A stretch of DNA of 64,000 nucleotides, from the NCBI GenBank assembly GCA_035426385.1, contig DAOLZQ010000005.1:18327-82326 (forward strand), written 5' to 3'. The translations under genes were made by a program, and so were the position numbers. The notes beneath the pieces are model-generated. The model saw only the letters and a list, made by a program, of their open reading frames with translations, ran no database searches and was not told where the DNA came from. The DNA is from Parvibacillus sp035426385 (GTDB lineage Bacteria; Bacteroidota; Bacteroidia; Chitinophagales; Saprospiraceae). Of the stretch, positions 1-9,796 are shown piece after piece. Each line of letters starts with the position of its first letter. Within the stretch, counting starts at the first letter, position 1.

Positions 1-3000
1 TAATTACTCACTGCAAAGAAAGAAGTATGCAGTGTAGCAGTATTTTCCTTGAGTATCTTCTTGGTTCTTATGGCGTCAAGAGGAGCATCCTTGACTCCGG
101 TATTTTTATTTAGTCGTGAAGTCATATCCGGTTCTTTCATCACGATCAATTCATACATTGTTCCTTTAGTTAAGGCCATATCTTTTAAGGCTGGAAAGGA
201 AACTTTGCTGATCGGTAATTCTTTTTCGGTCAATACATTTATATTATATTCTCCGTTATTAATCGAGAGCTTTTCAGCTTGTAGTATTTTGTCTTTTTCT
301 GATTCTCTTGGATGGTTTGTAATGGGAATTTTATTTTCACTTTTAAACTTACCCTCTAAGTCGTATTCTTTGAGCAGGATATAATAATTATAGCTTATCG
401 ACTTTCCGTCGATTAATCCGCAATCTACACAGGTATCAGGAAATAGCGTAACTGCGTCACTTAGAGCTTTCAGTTTGAATTTGATTTCGGTATCAGCATA
501 TCCTTGATGCCAGTACCGCTGGTTAACTCCCGGAGCCATATACTCTACCATGCCATTAGTGATAGTCTGTGGTCGGCCACCGGTAGTGAATTTTATAGTA
601 CCAGTTTCTATTTTAGGCTCCATACTATTGTCGCCTGTTTTGCCGCTTACAAAGTTTTCGATATATTCTTCTTTTCCATCTTTAGTCACTTTTTTCTTCC
701 AAACGAAAGTGTAGCTTAGTTTGAGCTCAGTATTAGGTGGTAGCGCTTCGTCAAAAGACAGTATCAGCCCTTTCTTGTCTGAGTTGATCTGAATGTTATT
801 TTTAATATAATGATTTACTGGAAGCTTGAAATCCAACATCTTTTTCATTTTTGTATAATACACTTGGATGCTTTTTATATCTGCTTGATAAGATTCTGTA
901 GCTATTGGATTTCCATCAAGACCAACTTTGGTCACATTAAAGTCTTTTTGCAGAGCTAAATTGGTCTTTATCTTTATATCATCGTATCGATCTACATTGG
1001 TCTGTCCATCAGATACAGAGGCGTCAGCAAAGATGGATACTCCTTCTAATGGTGATGGTGCTTCAATTCCTTCACATTTGGAACCTGCTTCAACCTTACA
1101 GTTAAAACTGCCGTCTAACAGACCATCCAACACGCTGTAAGTGCCGTTGATCCAACCCTTAAAATAAGATGGATTGGGACCTTTTGCTTCCATGAGCAGG
1201 AAGCCACCTACTGTCATCACATTGACCCGGCCACTGGTAAATAGGAGGTCATAATCAAGATTGATCGCTCCATTGGCGTAGGCATATGCCTGGCCTTGAG
1301 CGTACCAGCCCTCAATACCGATCTTATTGTATTCGTTATTGGCACAGGTAACCTTATCGTATTTCCTCATATTGATGTCAAATCCTAGACCTAGGTCGAA
1401 GTTGGCTTTCAAGGGACCTTGATCAATATCAGATTTTACGGTCAGTTTAGCGCCAAATGCGATGCCCGGCTTTGCATCGGCGGTGTTGACTCCTCCTTCT
1501 GAACTGCTGTTGTCTTTGACTTCATCATATTTCGCTGATTCCATATTAGAGATCTGAGGTATGAGCTCTTTGATAGGTGGCATTGCATCTACATCATTTC
1601 CGATCTGAAAATAGGCTCCTGCTTCAACAGATAATGCACTGGTCAGATTTAGTTTTGCCGTATTATAGGCTAGCTTACTGGCACTCTTATAGTTTCCAAT
1701 ACTAGAACCTCCAAATTTAAAATTGAAGGAAGGCGTTTTGCCATTTCGATCATCAAAAGACCACAAGAGCAGGCCACTACAATAGTTTGCCTTAGTATTA
1801 AAATCAGTGCTTGCATAATCAGAAGGGATCTGAATGATAGGTTCTCCGGTGGGCGATTTTGCCTTCATTCGCATTCCAAACTGACCGATCAGAGCTCTAT
1901 CTGCTAGATTTATTTCCAATGATACAAAGGCATCACCCATATTTTCATCCCTTCTTTTGGCAAGGCTCTTCGGTTTGAAATATCCATTTATATTAGCCTT
2001 AAATTTCTCAAATTGCAGGTCACCGGTGGTCTTATCGGTAGTTAATCCGATCTCAATGCCTGGCTCAGCAATGATGGAATATTGAGGGGCATCTCCATTA
2101 TCCAGTTCATTCCAAGGTCCCAGGATTAAGTAAAAATTACCGCCGTAACTTCCTTTTTCGGGCTCATAGTTTTGTGAGAAGCCCGTGCCTGGGGCCAGGT
2201 ACTTCGCATCCGGAATAGTACATTCATCAGTCGGTGGTGCATTGGAGTCTTTCTTTAATTGCATGTCCACTACGGGATTTAATGTCTTCATGTTGATGCG
2301 TATGCCACCGCCTGCACCGTATAGATCCACTATAGGTGGACTGCCGGGGGAAGGCGGAGGAATAGGAATGCCCGACTGCTTGAAGGCCTCTATATCCACA
2401 AATCCGTAGTAAAATGATTCGGTATCTGAAGTGCTTTTTTTACCAAACTGACCTACAGCCTGTATTCCACCCGTGCCCATCAGTGTAGCAGAGAGATACG
2501 CTTTAAAACCTGAACCATGATTGCCTGTAGTGATTACACTTCCATTGTTATCACGGGGAGTGCGAAGGATATTTAGACCACCTTCAAAATCCAGAGGACC
2601 TATAGATCCATCCAAGCTAAGGCAGTTGAATTTGATGTCTTTTGGAACAAATTTTTTCTGACTATTTCTGGCAAATACCAGACCGAGGCCGCCCTTTGCA
2701 TTGATGGCACAAGTCTTTACCTCTTCTTTTTCTCCTTTTTTATCTTTATTATCTCCCAATAAGCTCAGCGTAATGTCGATACCCAGTTCAAAATTGTCTC
2801 CGACTGCTTTGATGCCCGTGCAGCCTACGCCAAATTTTAATCCGTTAAATTCCGGTTCAGTATCGGCGGCTGGTAATGTAGCATTTGGTGTGGAGCTGGC
2901 CACTGGAGTTCCGGTGCCGATGCTGCTGGAGGAATTTTTAGTTTTTTTGACAGAGCCACTTGCGGTTGATACTGACTTCACGCCTTCTTTGTTCCTAATT

Positions 3001-6000
3001 ATTTTACCACTAGCAGTAGAGGTTTCAGCTACTTTCTCCACCTTGACTGATCCTGAAGTGCTCGATACTGTGCCAACCCCATTTTTCTTTATTACGACTT
3101 TGCCACTAGCAGTGGAAACTTCAGGAACTAACTCTTCGTTGCTCCCTGCATCTGCCGATTCTTCAGTGGACTGATCTTCTGATGACTCGTCGGAAGTTTT
3201 TAATTGCTCTGCAAAATCAACCACACCCCAAGTTCCAAATTCGATTGATTTGATTCCATATTCATTGATGCTTTTTTGGCTTGCAGTGGCAGCGCTCTTA
3301 TTTATTTTTAACCCCTCAAACTTTAGGCAATGCAATGAAAAATCTATTCCATCCGGTACATTGATGCCATAGGCAGCGGCAGTCTGACTGGTCAGAAGGA
3401 CTATTCCCCTACCATTGAACTCTCCTTTCGGCTCGTATGAATTAGTGACTCTGTTGAAATTGAGTTCCAGATTAGAATCTTCGTGTAATTGAAATCCCAG
3501 GCCCGGAATGAAATCGGACTGATATACTTTTCCGACGATATCATCCAGCTCGAATGAGCTCTCCAGGTGATTGGTCGTAGTGAGTTTATTTGTGAAAATT
3601 TTCCCTGAAAAATCTACCCAGGCTGAGTCGAACTGTACACTCTTTATATTGTCAGGATTTTCTTTAAAAAGAGGAACATTGATAGACCCTGACAGAGTCA
3701 GATCGGTACTGTAATCTGATGCCTTAATAGCATAGCTAACTGAAGAAAGACCATATTTCCAGCCGGACATCTTAACCCCCAAGGATTTAGCTATTACATC
3801 TTTGCCATCAAAGTGAGCATAAAAGCCAGTATCCATCGCGCTATAAACATATACTCCGTCTTCATTGCCTATTGTAATAGCATGGCCAGTAGAATCATTA
3901 AATCCAATTAGTTCAAAGCTGAATTTTTCAAAGACTACTCCTTTGAAGGCATTGTCAGAGGTGCTTTTGCCCACAGTCCTGGAAATAAATTGGCCCGGTA
4001 CTTTTATATTGGGTGAGTTGTCAAAATAAATTGAATAATCTGCACCAGCAGTGAAACTGACTTGGGGTTGATCTTTAAGATGAATGCTCCATTTCTCTTT
4101 TGAATCCGATGGCAGGTAGTCATCGCAAAGTGCTACGAATTCGGTGAGTGAATGCTTATTTCCATGTGCAGAAGTATTTAATTCAAACGGAATTTTGGCT
4201 ACATCTCCTGAAGATCTCTGCACCATATCAGGTAGGATAAGATCACCGAAGATCTCAAAACTGACAAAGCCTGAAGTGCAATCAATTCTGGCAGAACCTC
4301 TTTTATTTGATTTAGTATCGAATGCTTTCCAACTATAGTTTGCAACTTTCCAGGAATTACTATTGGTTTCTGGTTCCAATAGAAGATCGACATTTGCCAA
4401 TTCAATTGAGTTACCTGAAGCAGGTACTCCCTTACTTTTAAATGTCATGAACTTATCGGTGTTCGACGGGTCATAGGCTGAGTGTAACTCTAATACCACA
4501 GAAGCTGTCGCAGCTTCTTTTTTCCAATTGTCTATCTTCAGACTTGCAATATAAAGTGTAGAGCCCTTCGGAATATTGTAGGGTACTTTAAAGCCCAGTT
4601 TGTCAAAAAGGTCTTTGTCAACCTCAATTCGTACATCTGAAGAGACCGAATTACCATTTTTCACAACATTCAAGTTCTTTTTGATCAGAGGCCAATACAA
4701 AGTTTTCTCATCTATGAGTACAAAATCATTATCTGTATTTTCAATCAGAATTTTTTTGAGTGAATTATAAGCTGAATGTAATGATCGGGGAATATCATCT
4801 ACAGCAGAAAGACCACTAGTATAGTCTTTTTTTTCATCGGGCAAAAGCTGATTCCTGATGATGAAATCGTATTCTTTTTCCATGTCAATAAGGCCGTAAG
4901 AGGTGCCTTCTTCACAATTACAATTGAGTTCAGTAAAGTTATCCTCTATGTAGTCAAACTCGAAATTTCCATCTTTGGATTTAGACCACACGGTAAATCC
5001 CATTTTACTTTTTCCTGAGGTGACGGTAAAGCTAATAGCCAGCCTCTCATTTCCTTGATCAGTTGAATATTTTACTGAGGCATCTGTTATTGGGTATGTT
5101 TTATTGCCAAGAGAAAATTTTGCTGTTGAAATATCTAATTTACTGACCGCATACTTTTCTTCCGGAATTGAATACGGTTCCATGTTCCAATTCTTAAAGT
5201 TCATATCGCTCACGCCAAATGAATAGCTTTCATCTTCTGGCTTGAACATATTATCTATATTCTGCAGTGTTTTCGCTATATTCCCCTTCAGTGATTTTTT
5301 AAATAAATCATTATCCATTTGCATTGAAAAAGTTCCAAAGAGATTGGCCTTCGGATACAATTCATTTTGGTTGTTGATATTTCGTAAGTCAGCTGCAATG
5401 GTAGATTCCTTATCTACTGCTAGTTTACCCTGCCACATGGGCATATCAAGTGTAGTAGGTAGGGTATCGGTAATCAGAGTGGGGAGCACATCTTCGTCCT
5501 GGTTGAAGCTGCCTGAATAGTGTATGAGGTTGCTTGCTACCGGAAGTTTCATCTGACCCTGTATGGTAGGACCTACCCAGGTATTATCATCTATAGTAAT
5601 GGCAATTTGGTCAACGCTATATTTCCAATTTCCAATTTTTCCTTTTTCAATGTTTATCAGATTTGATTTTGAAAATTGAGCGTATTGTACCGATTCCTCA
5701 TTGATAAACATATTTCCATTTTCTAGGGCAATGTTTTTATTATTGGGCAGGTCGTATTTGGAGGGTAAAACGACGCCGGCTTGTTGTATCCAAATTCCCT
5801 TGGAAATAGAATGTACAATTTTAGGTGAGATGTCAGCCGGAATATTTGCGAATGGAACATCGGGATCTAACTTTAAATAACCACCGCGTGCTGAAAATGG
5901 ATAATCTTCAAAACCATTTAATTTGAAATCAGGCAAAGCACTAATCTGGCCTGTATAAGTATCAATGACTTGCTTTTTGTCTTTTAATTCTAATTGTACC

Positions 6001-7697
6001 GGTAGTCTATTTCCAGCCTGTACCAGCAGGTCGGGATTAATGTTCAGTACTTCATCTGTTTGTGACTTTTGATACCCGTTGCAATCGCAATATATCTTAC
6101 TATCGGCAGAGGCACTGATCGATTTTTGAATTGTTGGGATTATCTGGACTTTATTTGAAGAGGTCGAACCAAGTGCAACCAAGTGCGCATTACTCTTTAA
6201 TCCATAGGGTGTAGTCGGAATCGCAGTAGCTGCTGAGATGCTCATTCCATTATTTTTAGCACTTTTATCTACTCCGATCAGAGTGAGGTATGCATTCTGG
6301 GCAGTAAATTTTATTCCGGTGATATATACACCTGCATTTGGAAATTGCTTATTATTAATTAATAATGGAAGTATATTTTTTTTCAGGTTGTCTTTACTAA
6401 GATTGGAGACAATCTGTGAGCGGGAAGTCGCTCTGTTTAATTTGCTTACATATTGAGTATTTACGTACTGACTGATTGATGCAGCTTTGAGTTGGTCAGG
6501 AGTGAGTTGTAGTGAGGCATCGGGTTTAGCTTCAATCCGCTCCGCTTCATATACCCTGCCTTCCTTATTCACTTTTAAATTGTCAAAGGATACCTCTACT
6601 TTAGATCTCAACATAGGAAAATCAATCCAGCCTGTGCCGGAGTAACCATTCAGGTCACCATCTAATCGGGAGATCAACATATTGAAATAACCAACTTTTA
6701 CTGACTGGCCTGCGATTAATAATCCGGGTTGATTGTCACTTTTTAGCACGGGTCCATAGGCAGTTTCGTAAACTGAGCATCCTCTTGGAGCAGGATTATC
6801 TAAGGGATTAATCGAACTGGAAGGTATCTCACCGTCGTACAAAATAAAGGTAGAAACTTCGCTTTTGCCATCGTTTTGAAACAACTTACTAGTCGGATAC
6901 ATTACACTATTTGCAGTCACTCGCCATGCATATATTTTTTCTGCTTCCAGAGTGGGTTCAGCCTGAGAATATAGGAGTGATGTGGCAGCTGTCGTCGTAG
7001 TGAAAATCTTCAGCGCAGTTTCAAATACATCATTGGCATTTATTACACCCTCAGGGAGTTCCACCAATTCAAACTTGTATTCTACCATACCGGGATTATT
7101 TCCGCTTCCGAGGTGCATCGGCTGCCATGAAAAGATGGTACTTTGTACCGGTGGCATTTTGATTTTTTCGTTGTAAGCTGGTTTGATGATTTGAGGAGGT
7201 TGATTGAGTCTGAAATTACCTGATAAGCAAAACTTATTGGAGACCGCGACACTGCGCTCCACACCATAAAATTGTAAGCACCCCTGATTGAATCCTTCGG
7301 GGATATCTACTGAACCCATACCGAAGCCACTCTTGCCGCTCAGTGCAGCATTCGACAGATATTCATTCAAATAAATTCCATCTATGGGTGTACTTTCAAA
7401 TTGATTCAATACCAATGGCTTTCCGGGATAATTCGGGTCAGTGACATAAATTTCTGTACCATTTTGTTCGATTGTGATTCTGGGCACTACACTTAGCAAA
7501 TCCTGGGTGGGGTCCTTCAGCAGGACACTAAAAGTCAGGTCTGAACTACGGTCATTGGCATATACTTTCAGGTCCAGCGAATTAGGTGGTCTCATACTTC
7601 CAGTGACCTGTACAGGATATACCTGAGTTTGAGCGAAACTATACTGTGTAATAAATAAAGAAAGAATTGCACAAAAAATAGAAATTCTAAATCTCAT
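1..7697 (-). CDS. Giant secreted/surface protein, C-terminus outside the window
   Basis: The frame stays open from an ATG at 7697 to the window edge, giving at least 2565 residues; the C-terminus and any sorting domain are not visible. It begins with a Sec signal peptide (MRFRISIFCAILSLFITQ, cut near SFAQ). Residues about 160-280 resemble the beta-sandwich region of large Bacteroidota secreted proteins (SWQPM, YKFELVELPEG, YAWRVTA), similar to TANFOR/fibronectin-type architectures; this is recognition by eye. The rest is a long run of beta-rich segments with scattered Cys motifs such as YCDCNGYQ. A Ser/Thr/Lys linker at about residues 1525-1588 contains a duplicated unit of about 32 residues with TASGK/TSGSVK words. 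The gene lies 43 bp downstream of the outer-membrane barrel gene on the same strand, so co-transcription is likely. A giant adhesin or structural protein is the best guess; its function is unknown. No gene was accepted on the opposite strand of this span. Confidence 0.85.
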   Translation of the reverse strand, partial: MRFRISIFCAILSLFITQYSFAQTQVYPVQVTGSMRPPNSLDLKVYANDRSSDLTFSVLLKDPTQDLLSVVPRITIEQNGTEIYVTDPNYPGKPLVLNQFESTPIDGIYLNEYLSNAALSGKSGFGMGSVDIPEGFNQGCLQFYGVERSVAVSNKFCLSGNFRLNQPPQIIKPAYNEKIKMPPVQSTIFSWQPMHLGSGNNPGMVEYKFELVELPEGVINANDVFETALKIFTTTTAATSLLYSQAEPTLEAEKIYAWRVTANSVMYPTSKLFQNDGKSEVSTFILYDGEIPSSSINPLDNPAPRGCSVYETAYGPVLKSDNQPGLLIAGQSVKVGYFNMLISRLDGDLNGYSGTGWIDFPMLRSKVEVSFDNLKVNKEGRVYEAERIEAKPDASLQLTPDQLKAASISQYVNTQYVSKLNRATSRSQIVSNLSKDNLKKNILPLLINNKQFPNAGVYITGIKFTAQNAYLTLIGVDKSAKNNGMSISAATAIPTTPYGLKSNAHLVALGSTSSNKVQIIPTIQKSISASADSKIYCDCNGYQKSQTDEVLNINPDLLVQAGNRLPVQLELKDKKQVIDTYTGQISALPDFKLNGFEDYPFSARGGYLKLDPDVPFANIPADISPKIVHSISKGIWIQQAGVVLPSKYDLPNNKNIALENGNMFINEESVQYAQFSKSNLINIEKGKIGNWKYSVDQIAITIDDNTWVGPTIQGQMKLPVASNLIHYSGSFNQDEDVLPTLITDTLPTTLDMPMWQGKLAVDKESTIAADLRNINNQNELYPKANLFGTFSMQMDNDLFKKSLKGNIAKTLQNIDNMFKPEDESYSFGVSDMNFKNWNMEPYSIPEEKYAVSKLDISTAKFSLGNKTYPITDASVKYSTDQGNERLAISFTVTSGKSKMGFTVWSKSKDGNFEFDYIEDNFTELNCNCEEGTSYGLIDMEKEYDFIIRNQLLPDEKKDYTSGLSAVDDIPRSLHSAYNSLKKILIENTDNDFVLIDEKTLYWPLIKKNLNVVKNGNSVSSDVRIEVDKDLFDKLGFKVPYNIPKGSTLYIASLKIDNWKKEAATASVVLELHSAYDPSNTDKFMTFKSKGVPASGNSIELANVDLLLEPETNSNSWKVANYSWKAFDTKSNKRGSARIDCTSGFVSFEIFGDLILPDMVQRSSGDVAKIPFELNTSAHGNKHSLTEFVALCDDYLPSDSKEKWSIHLKDQPQVSFTAGADYSIYFDNSPNIKVPGQFISRTVGKSTSDNAFKGVVFEKFSFELIGFNDSTGHAITIGNEDGVYVYSAMDTGFYAHFDGKDVIAKSLGVKMSGWKYGLSSVSYAIKASDYSTDLTLSGSINVPLFKENPDNIKSVQFDSAWVDFSGKIFTNKLTTTNHLESSFELDDIVGKVYQSDFIPGLGFQLHEDSNLELNFNRVTNSYEPKGEFNGRGIVLLTSQTAAAYGINVPDGIDFSLHCLKFEGLKINKSAATASQKSINEYGIKSIEFGTWGVVDFAEQLKTSDESSEDQSTEESADAGSNEELVPEVSTASGKVVIKKNGVGTVSSTSGSVKVEKVAETSTASGKIIRNKEGVKSVSTASGSVKKTKNSSSSIGTGTPVASSTPNATLPAADTEPEFNGLKFGVGCTGIKAVGDNFELGIDITLSLLGDNKDKKGEKEEVKTCAINAKGGLGLVFARNSQKKFVPKDIKFNCLSLDGSIGPLDFEGGLNILRTPRDNNGSVITTGNHGSGFKAYLSATLMGTGGIQAVGQFGKKSTSDTESFYYGFVDIEAFKQSGIPIPPPSPGSPPIVDLYGAGGGIRINMKTLNPVVDMQLKKDSNAPPTDECTIPDAKYLAPGTGFSQNYEPEKGSYGGNFYLILGPWNELDNGDAPQYSIIAEPGIEIGLTTDKTTGDLQFEKFKANINGYFKPKSLAKRRDENMGDAFVSLEINLADRALIGQFGMRMKAKSPTGEPIIQIPSDYASTDFNTKANYCSGLLLWSFDDRNGKTPSFNFKFGGSSIGNYKSASKLAYNTAKLNLTSALSVEAGAYFQIGNDVDAMPPIKELIPQISNMESAKYDEVKDNSSSEGGVNTADAKPGIAFGAKLTVKSDIDQGPLKANFDLGLGFDINMRKYDKVTCANNEYNKIGIEGWYAQGQAYAYANGAINLDYDLLFTSGRVNVMTVGGFLLMEAKGPNPSYFKGWINGTYSVLDGLLDGSFNCKVEAGSKCEGIEAPSPLEGVSIFADASVSDGQTNVDRYDDIKIKTNLALQKDFNVTKVGLDGNPIATESYQADIKSIQVYYTKMKKMLDFKLPVNHYIKNNIQINSDKKGLILSFDEALPPNTELKLSYTFVWKKKVTKDGKEEYIENFVSGKTGDNSMEPKIETGTIKFTTGGRPQTITNGMVEYMAPGVNQRYWHQGYADTEIKFKLKALSDAVTLFPDTCVDCGLIDGKSISYNYYILLKEYDLEGKFKSENKIPITNHPRESEKDKILQAEKLSINNGEYNINVLTEKELPISKVSFPALKDMALTKGTMYELIVMKEPDMTSRLNKNTGVKDAPLDAIRTKKILKENTATLHTSFFAVSN
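2935..3125 (-). repeat. Duplicated TASGK/TSGSVK linker unit within the giant protein
   Basis: The encoded protein shows two consecutive units of about 32 residues. The first carries VSTASGKVV then SSTSGSVKVEK; the second carries TSTASGKII then VSTASGSVKKTK. The segment is rich in Ser, Thr and Lys, lacks aromatic residues, and separates two beta-rich halves. It is probably a flexible linker that grew by duplication. Confidence 0.75.
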
Positions 7698-7740
7698 ATT
7701 GAAAGGATTGAATTGCATGAGGAGTGGTGTTAGAATATTA

Positions 7741-9561
7741 TTACTGACTTGTTTCATTTTGTTTTTTCTTGGGTGTGTAGCTAAACTGATATTGGATACC
7801 TAGATTTCCCATACTTTCAGTTAGTGAGGGTGCGGTATCAGAAGTTGTACTGAGGATGCCCCACTGGAGCTGTACGCCCATACCCTTGAATAGTTCGCAT
7901 CCAAATGAAAATTGGGTAATGATATTCTGCGACTTCATATTCAGTTTGTTTGAATTCTTGAATAGATTCCCGTTTAGTCCGATGGTAATATTTTTTGTTT
8001 TAAATGACTTTTTAACTCCCAGTCCAAATCCGATTCGATCGAGCATGATTTTTTGAACATCTGTATTGCTATAATTGGCATGCAGTGTGTACAGCCATTT
8101 AGAAGGAGTGGAGAGTGCATAGGCAAAGCTGGCCAGCATCAGACGAGTCGATGTCTGTAGACTTTGTTTTTCGATATCATCACTTACGTTTTGGATATTG
8201 CCGGTCAGTGAGATGTTGTGAATTATTTTTGATTTTGTGGGAATAGAGTAATTGATATTTAAGCCTGCATCATTGGTGATAATTACCGCATTAAGTGAAT
8301 CCAGATTCTGATTTAGGACATAGCCTACACTGGATGTATTGTTACTGTAATTGCCACTGATGCTTAGGTCATTTGCAGACCAGGCCGCCTGCAGGTCGTA
8401 GATAAATCTTTTGGTTGTAGAAGGTTTTGTTTGATCTAAATTATTTGTCTGGACACCGCCTTTCACTGTCGTGTTTAGCTTGCCGTCAATAAAACTAAAT
8501 GCACCCACACCCTGTATATCCAAAATATCTCTGTTGAAGAAATAGGCACCTAGTGATTTAAATTGAGGGCTGACCCGATTTACCTGAACACCGGCATTAA
8601 ATCTTTTTCCTTCATAACCCACAGATCCTTCGAGCGCACTGCCGAAATAACTTGAATTCTTTGCTGAGAATAGCAAACGGTTGATCTTCTTTACATCTGA
8701 ACTATTATCCAAAATATTGGGAGTGATACCGCTGATGTTGTAGTCTATTTTTGCTCTGATTTTTTCGAGGAAGAGTTTTTGCAATTGCAGGCCGATGACT
8801 ACATTGCCTTCCGGAGTAGTTTGTTTGGGATAATCTGCAGGGATATCAATAGATTTGGGATCGTCTTTTGCCGCAAATAACTCCAGATCAGCACTGGCCA
8901 GATCATCTCCGTAGCCAACTTTAGCGCCCCAACCTATGCGCCTGTAAATGGGCAGATTGGGCGAGGTGAGTGAGAGGTCGATGGGTTCAGCCTTGGCCAG
9001 GCGGCCATACATAGCTCCCACTCTATATTTATCAGGAGTTAATTCCACGCCGGCTCCAAAAAAATTAATGTTATTCAATGTGTATTTTGAAAAGCTCATA
9101 GCCCTGTGACCCAGATGCAGTTTGACCCACTTATAATATGGACTCATCCCTACGCGGGCAAAGCTTTTCTTTTTTTCATCCAGTTTATTATTGAGAGACT
9201 CTTTCAGGTCAGAGATGCTGGGATAGGAATGGGTGGTATTTTTAGCAGTTAGGATAATAGATATGGGTAAGTCTATCTGATAAATTCGGGTATTTACATT
9301 TGCCGCCACAGAATAAAAGAAGGGATCCTGTCTCAGTGGACCACCATAAGCGTCGTATGAACGCAGATTGAGTGCAATACTACCACCTAATTGAAACGGT
9401 GAACCAAAATCTGTGAAATCTTTAAAGAACCCCTGAAAGGTATTCTTTATAAATCCTTTTTTTTCTAAATTTTCTAAATTGTCGAGTGAATTTAGCTGTC
9501 CCTTGATGATATTATTAGAAAGGCACAATAGAAGGGCGATCACAAATATATTTCTGTACAT
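7741..9561 (-). CDS. Outer-membrane beta-barrel protein of unknown function
   Basis: A 606-residue protein with a signal peptide (MYRNIFVIALLLCLSNN, cut near IKGQ). After about 50 residues it consists of alternating amphipathic strands with aromatic girdles (NYSNNTSSVGYVL, FSFGCELFKGMGVQLQWG, LGIQYQFSYTP), as in outer-membrane barrels. Its length suggests a large barrel of 20 or more strands, but no named family was recognised. It lacks the plug domain of a TonB receptor. It is transcribed toward the giant gene, whose start lies 43 bp downstream, so it may anchor, export or assemble that protein (inference). A promoter with paired LytTR-type repeats lies upstream at 9607-9687. Confidence 0.85.
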   Translation of the reverse strand: MYRNIFVIALLLCLSNNIIKGQLNSLDNLENLEKKGFIKNTFQGFFKDFTDFGSPFQLGGSIALNLRSYDAYGGPLRQDPFFYSVAANVNTRIYQIDLPISIILTAKNTTHSYPSISDLKESLNNKLDEKKKSFARVGMSPYYKWVKLHLGHRAMSFSKYTLNNINFFGAGVELTPDKYRVGAMYGRLAKAEPIDLSLTSPNLPIYRRIGWGAKVGYGDDLASADLELFAAKDDPKSIDIPADYPKQTTPEGNVVIGLQLQKLFLEKIRAKIDYNISGITPNILDNSSDVKKINRLLFSAKNSSYFGSALEGSVGYEGKRFNAGVQVNRVSPQFKSLGAYFFNRDILDIQGVGAFSFIDGKLNTTVKGGVQTNNLDQTKPSTTKRFIYDLQAAWSANDLSISGNYSNNTSSVGYVLNQNLDSLNAVIITNDAGLNINYSIPTKSKIIHNISLTGNIQNVSDDIEKQSLQTSTRLMLASFAYALSTPSKWLYTLHANYSNTDVQKIMLDRIGFGLGVKKSFKTKNITIGLNGNLFKNSNKLNMKSQNIITQFSFGCELFKGMGVQLQWGILSTTSDTAPSLTESMGNLGIQYQFSYTPKKKQNETSQ

Positions 9562-9606
9562 AGGTCGGTAGTAAAGAGTGGATACTTAATTCGATTCAGT
9601 TAGAAG

Positions 9607-9637
9607 TAAAAGTATGTACTTTGTGGAGTCAGTCAAA
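9607..9637 (-). promoter_or_regulatory. Bacteroidota-type promoter of the barrel/giant operon
   Basis: Read on the minus strand: TTTG (plus 9634-9637), a 19-bp spacer, then TACTTTTA (plus 9607-9614). This fits the Bacteroidota consensus TTTG-N17-23-TAnnTTTG in all but the last two bases of the -7 box. Transcription would begin around 9600, roughly 40 bp before the ATG at 9561. Confidence 0.55.
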
Positions 9638-9653
9638 TATTCAGTGAGTCAAT

Positions 9654-9687
9654 GTTCTGAAGTGTCGTGATAAAGTTCTGAAATGTA
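9654..9687 (-). promoter_or_regulatory. Predicted LytTR response-regulator site, two direct repeats
   Basis: GTTCTGAAGTGTC (9654-9666) and GTTCTGAAATGTA (9675-9687) are direct repeats exactly 21 bp apart, about two helical turns. LytTR-domain regulators are known to bind pairs of about 9-bp direct repeats separated by 10-13 bp, which is this geometry. The pair ends 16 bp upstream of the -33 box of the barrel-gene promoter, an activator position. The LytTR regulator itself is encoded next door at 9797-10507. The same motif pair recurs at 11772-11805. Confidence 0.6.
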
Positions 9688-9796
9688 ATTGGGGCAATAA
9701 TTGAAGTAGACATTGGGTTATTCCAAATTTTTTTGATAGCAAACGGAATTTGGTGCTAATAGACTAACTAAAAATTTTAATTGTATCCTGAGTCTG

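Noticed and set aside
49..7267. Open frames of 60-160 codons on the plus strand within 1-7700
   Set aside because: They lie antisense to the continuous minus-strand giant gene, lack coherent domains and have unnatural composition.
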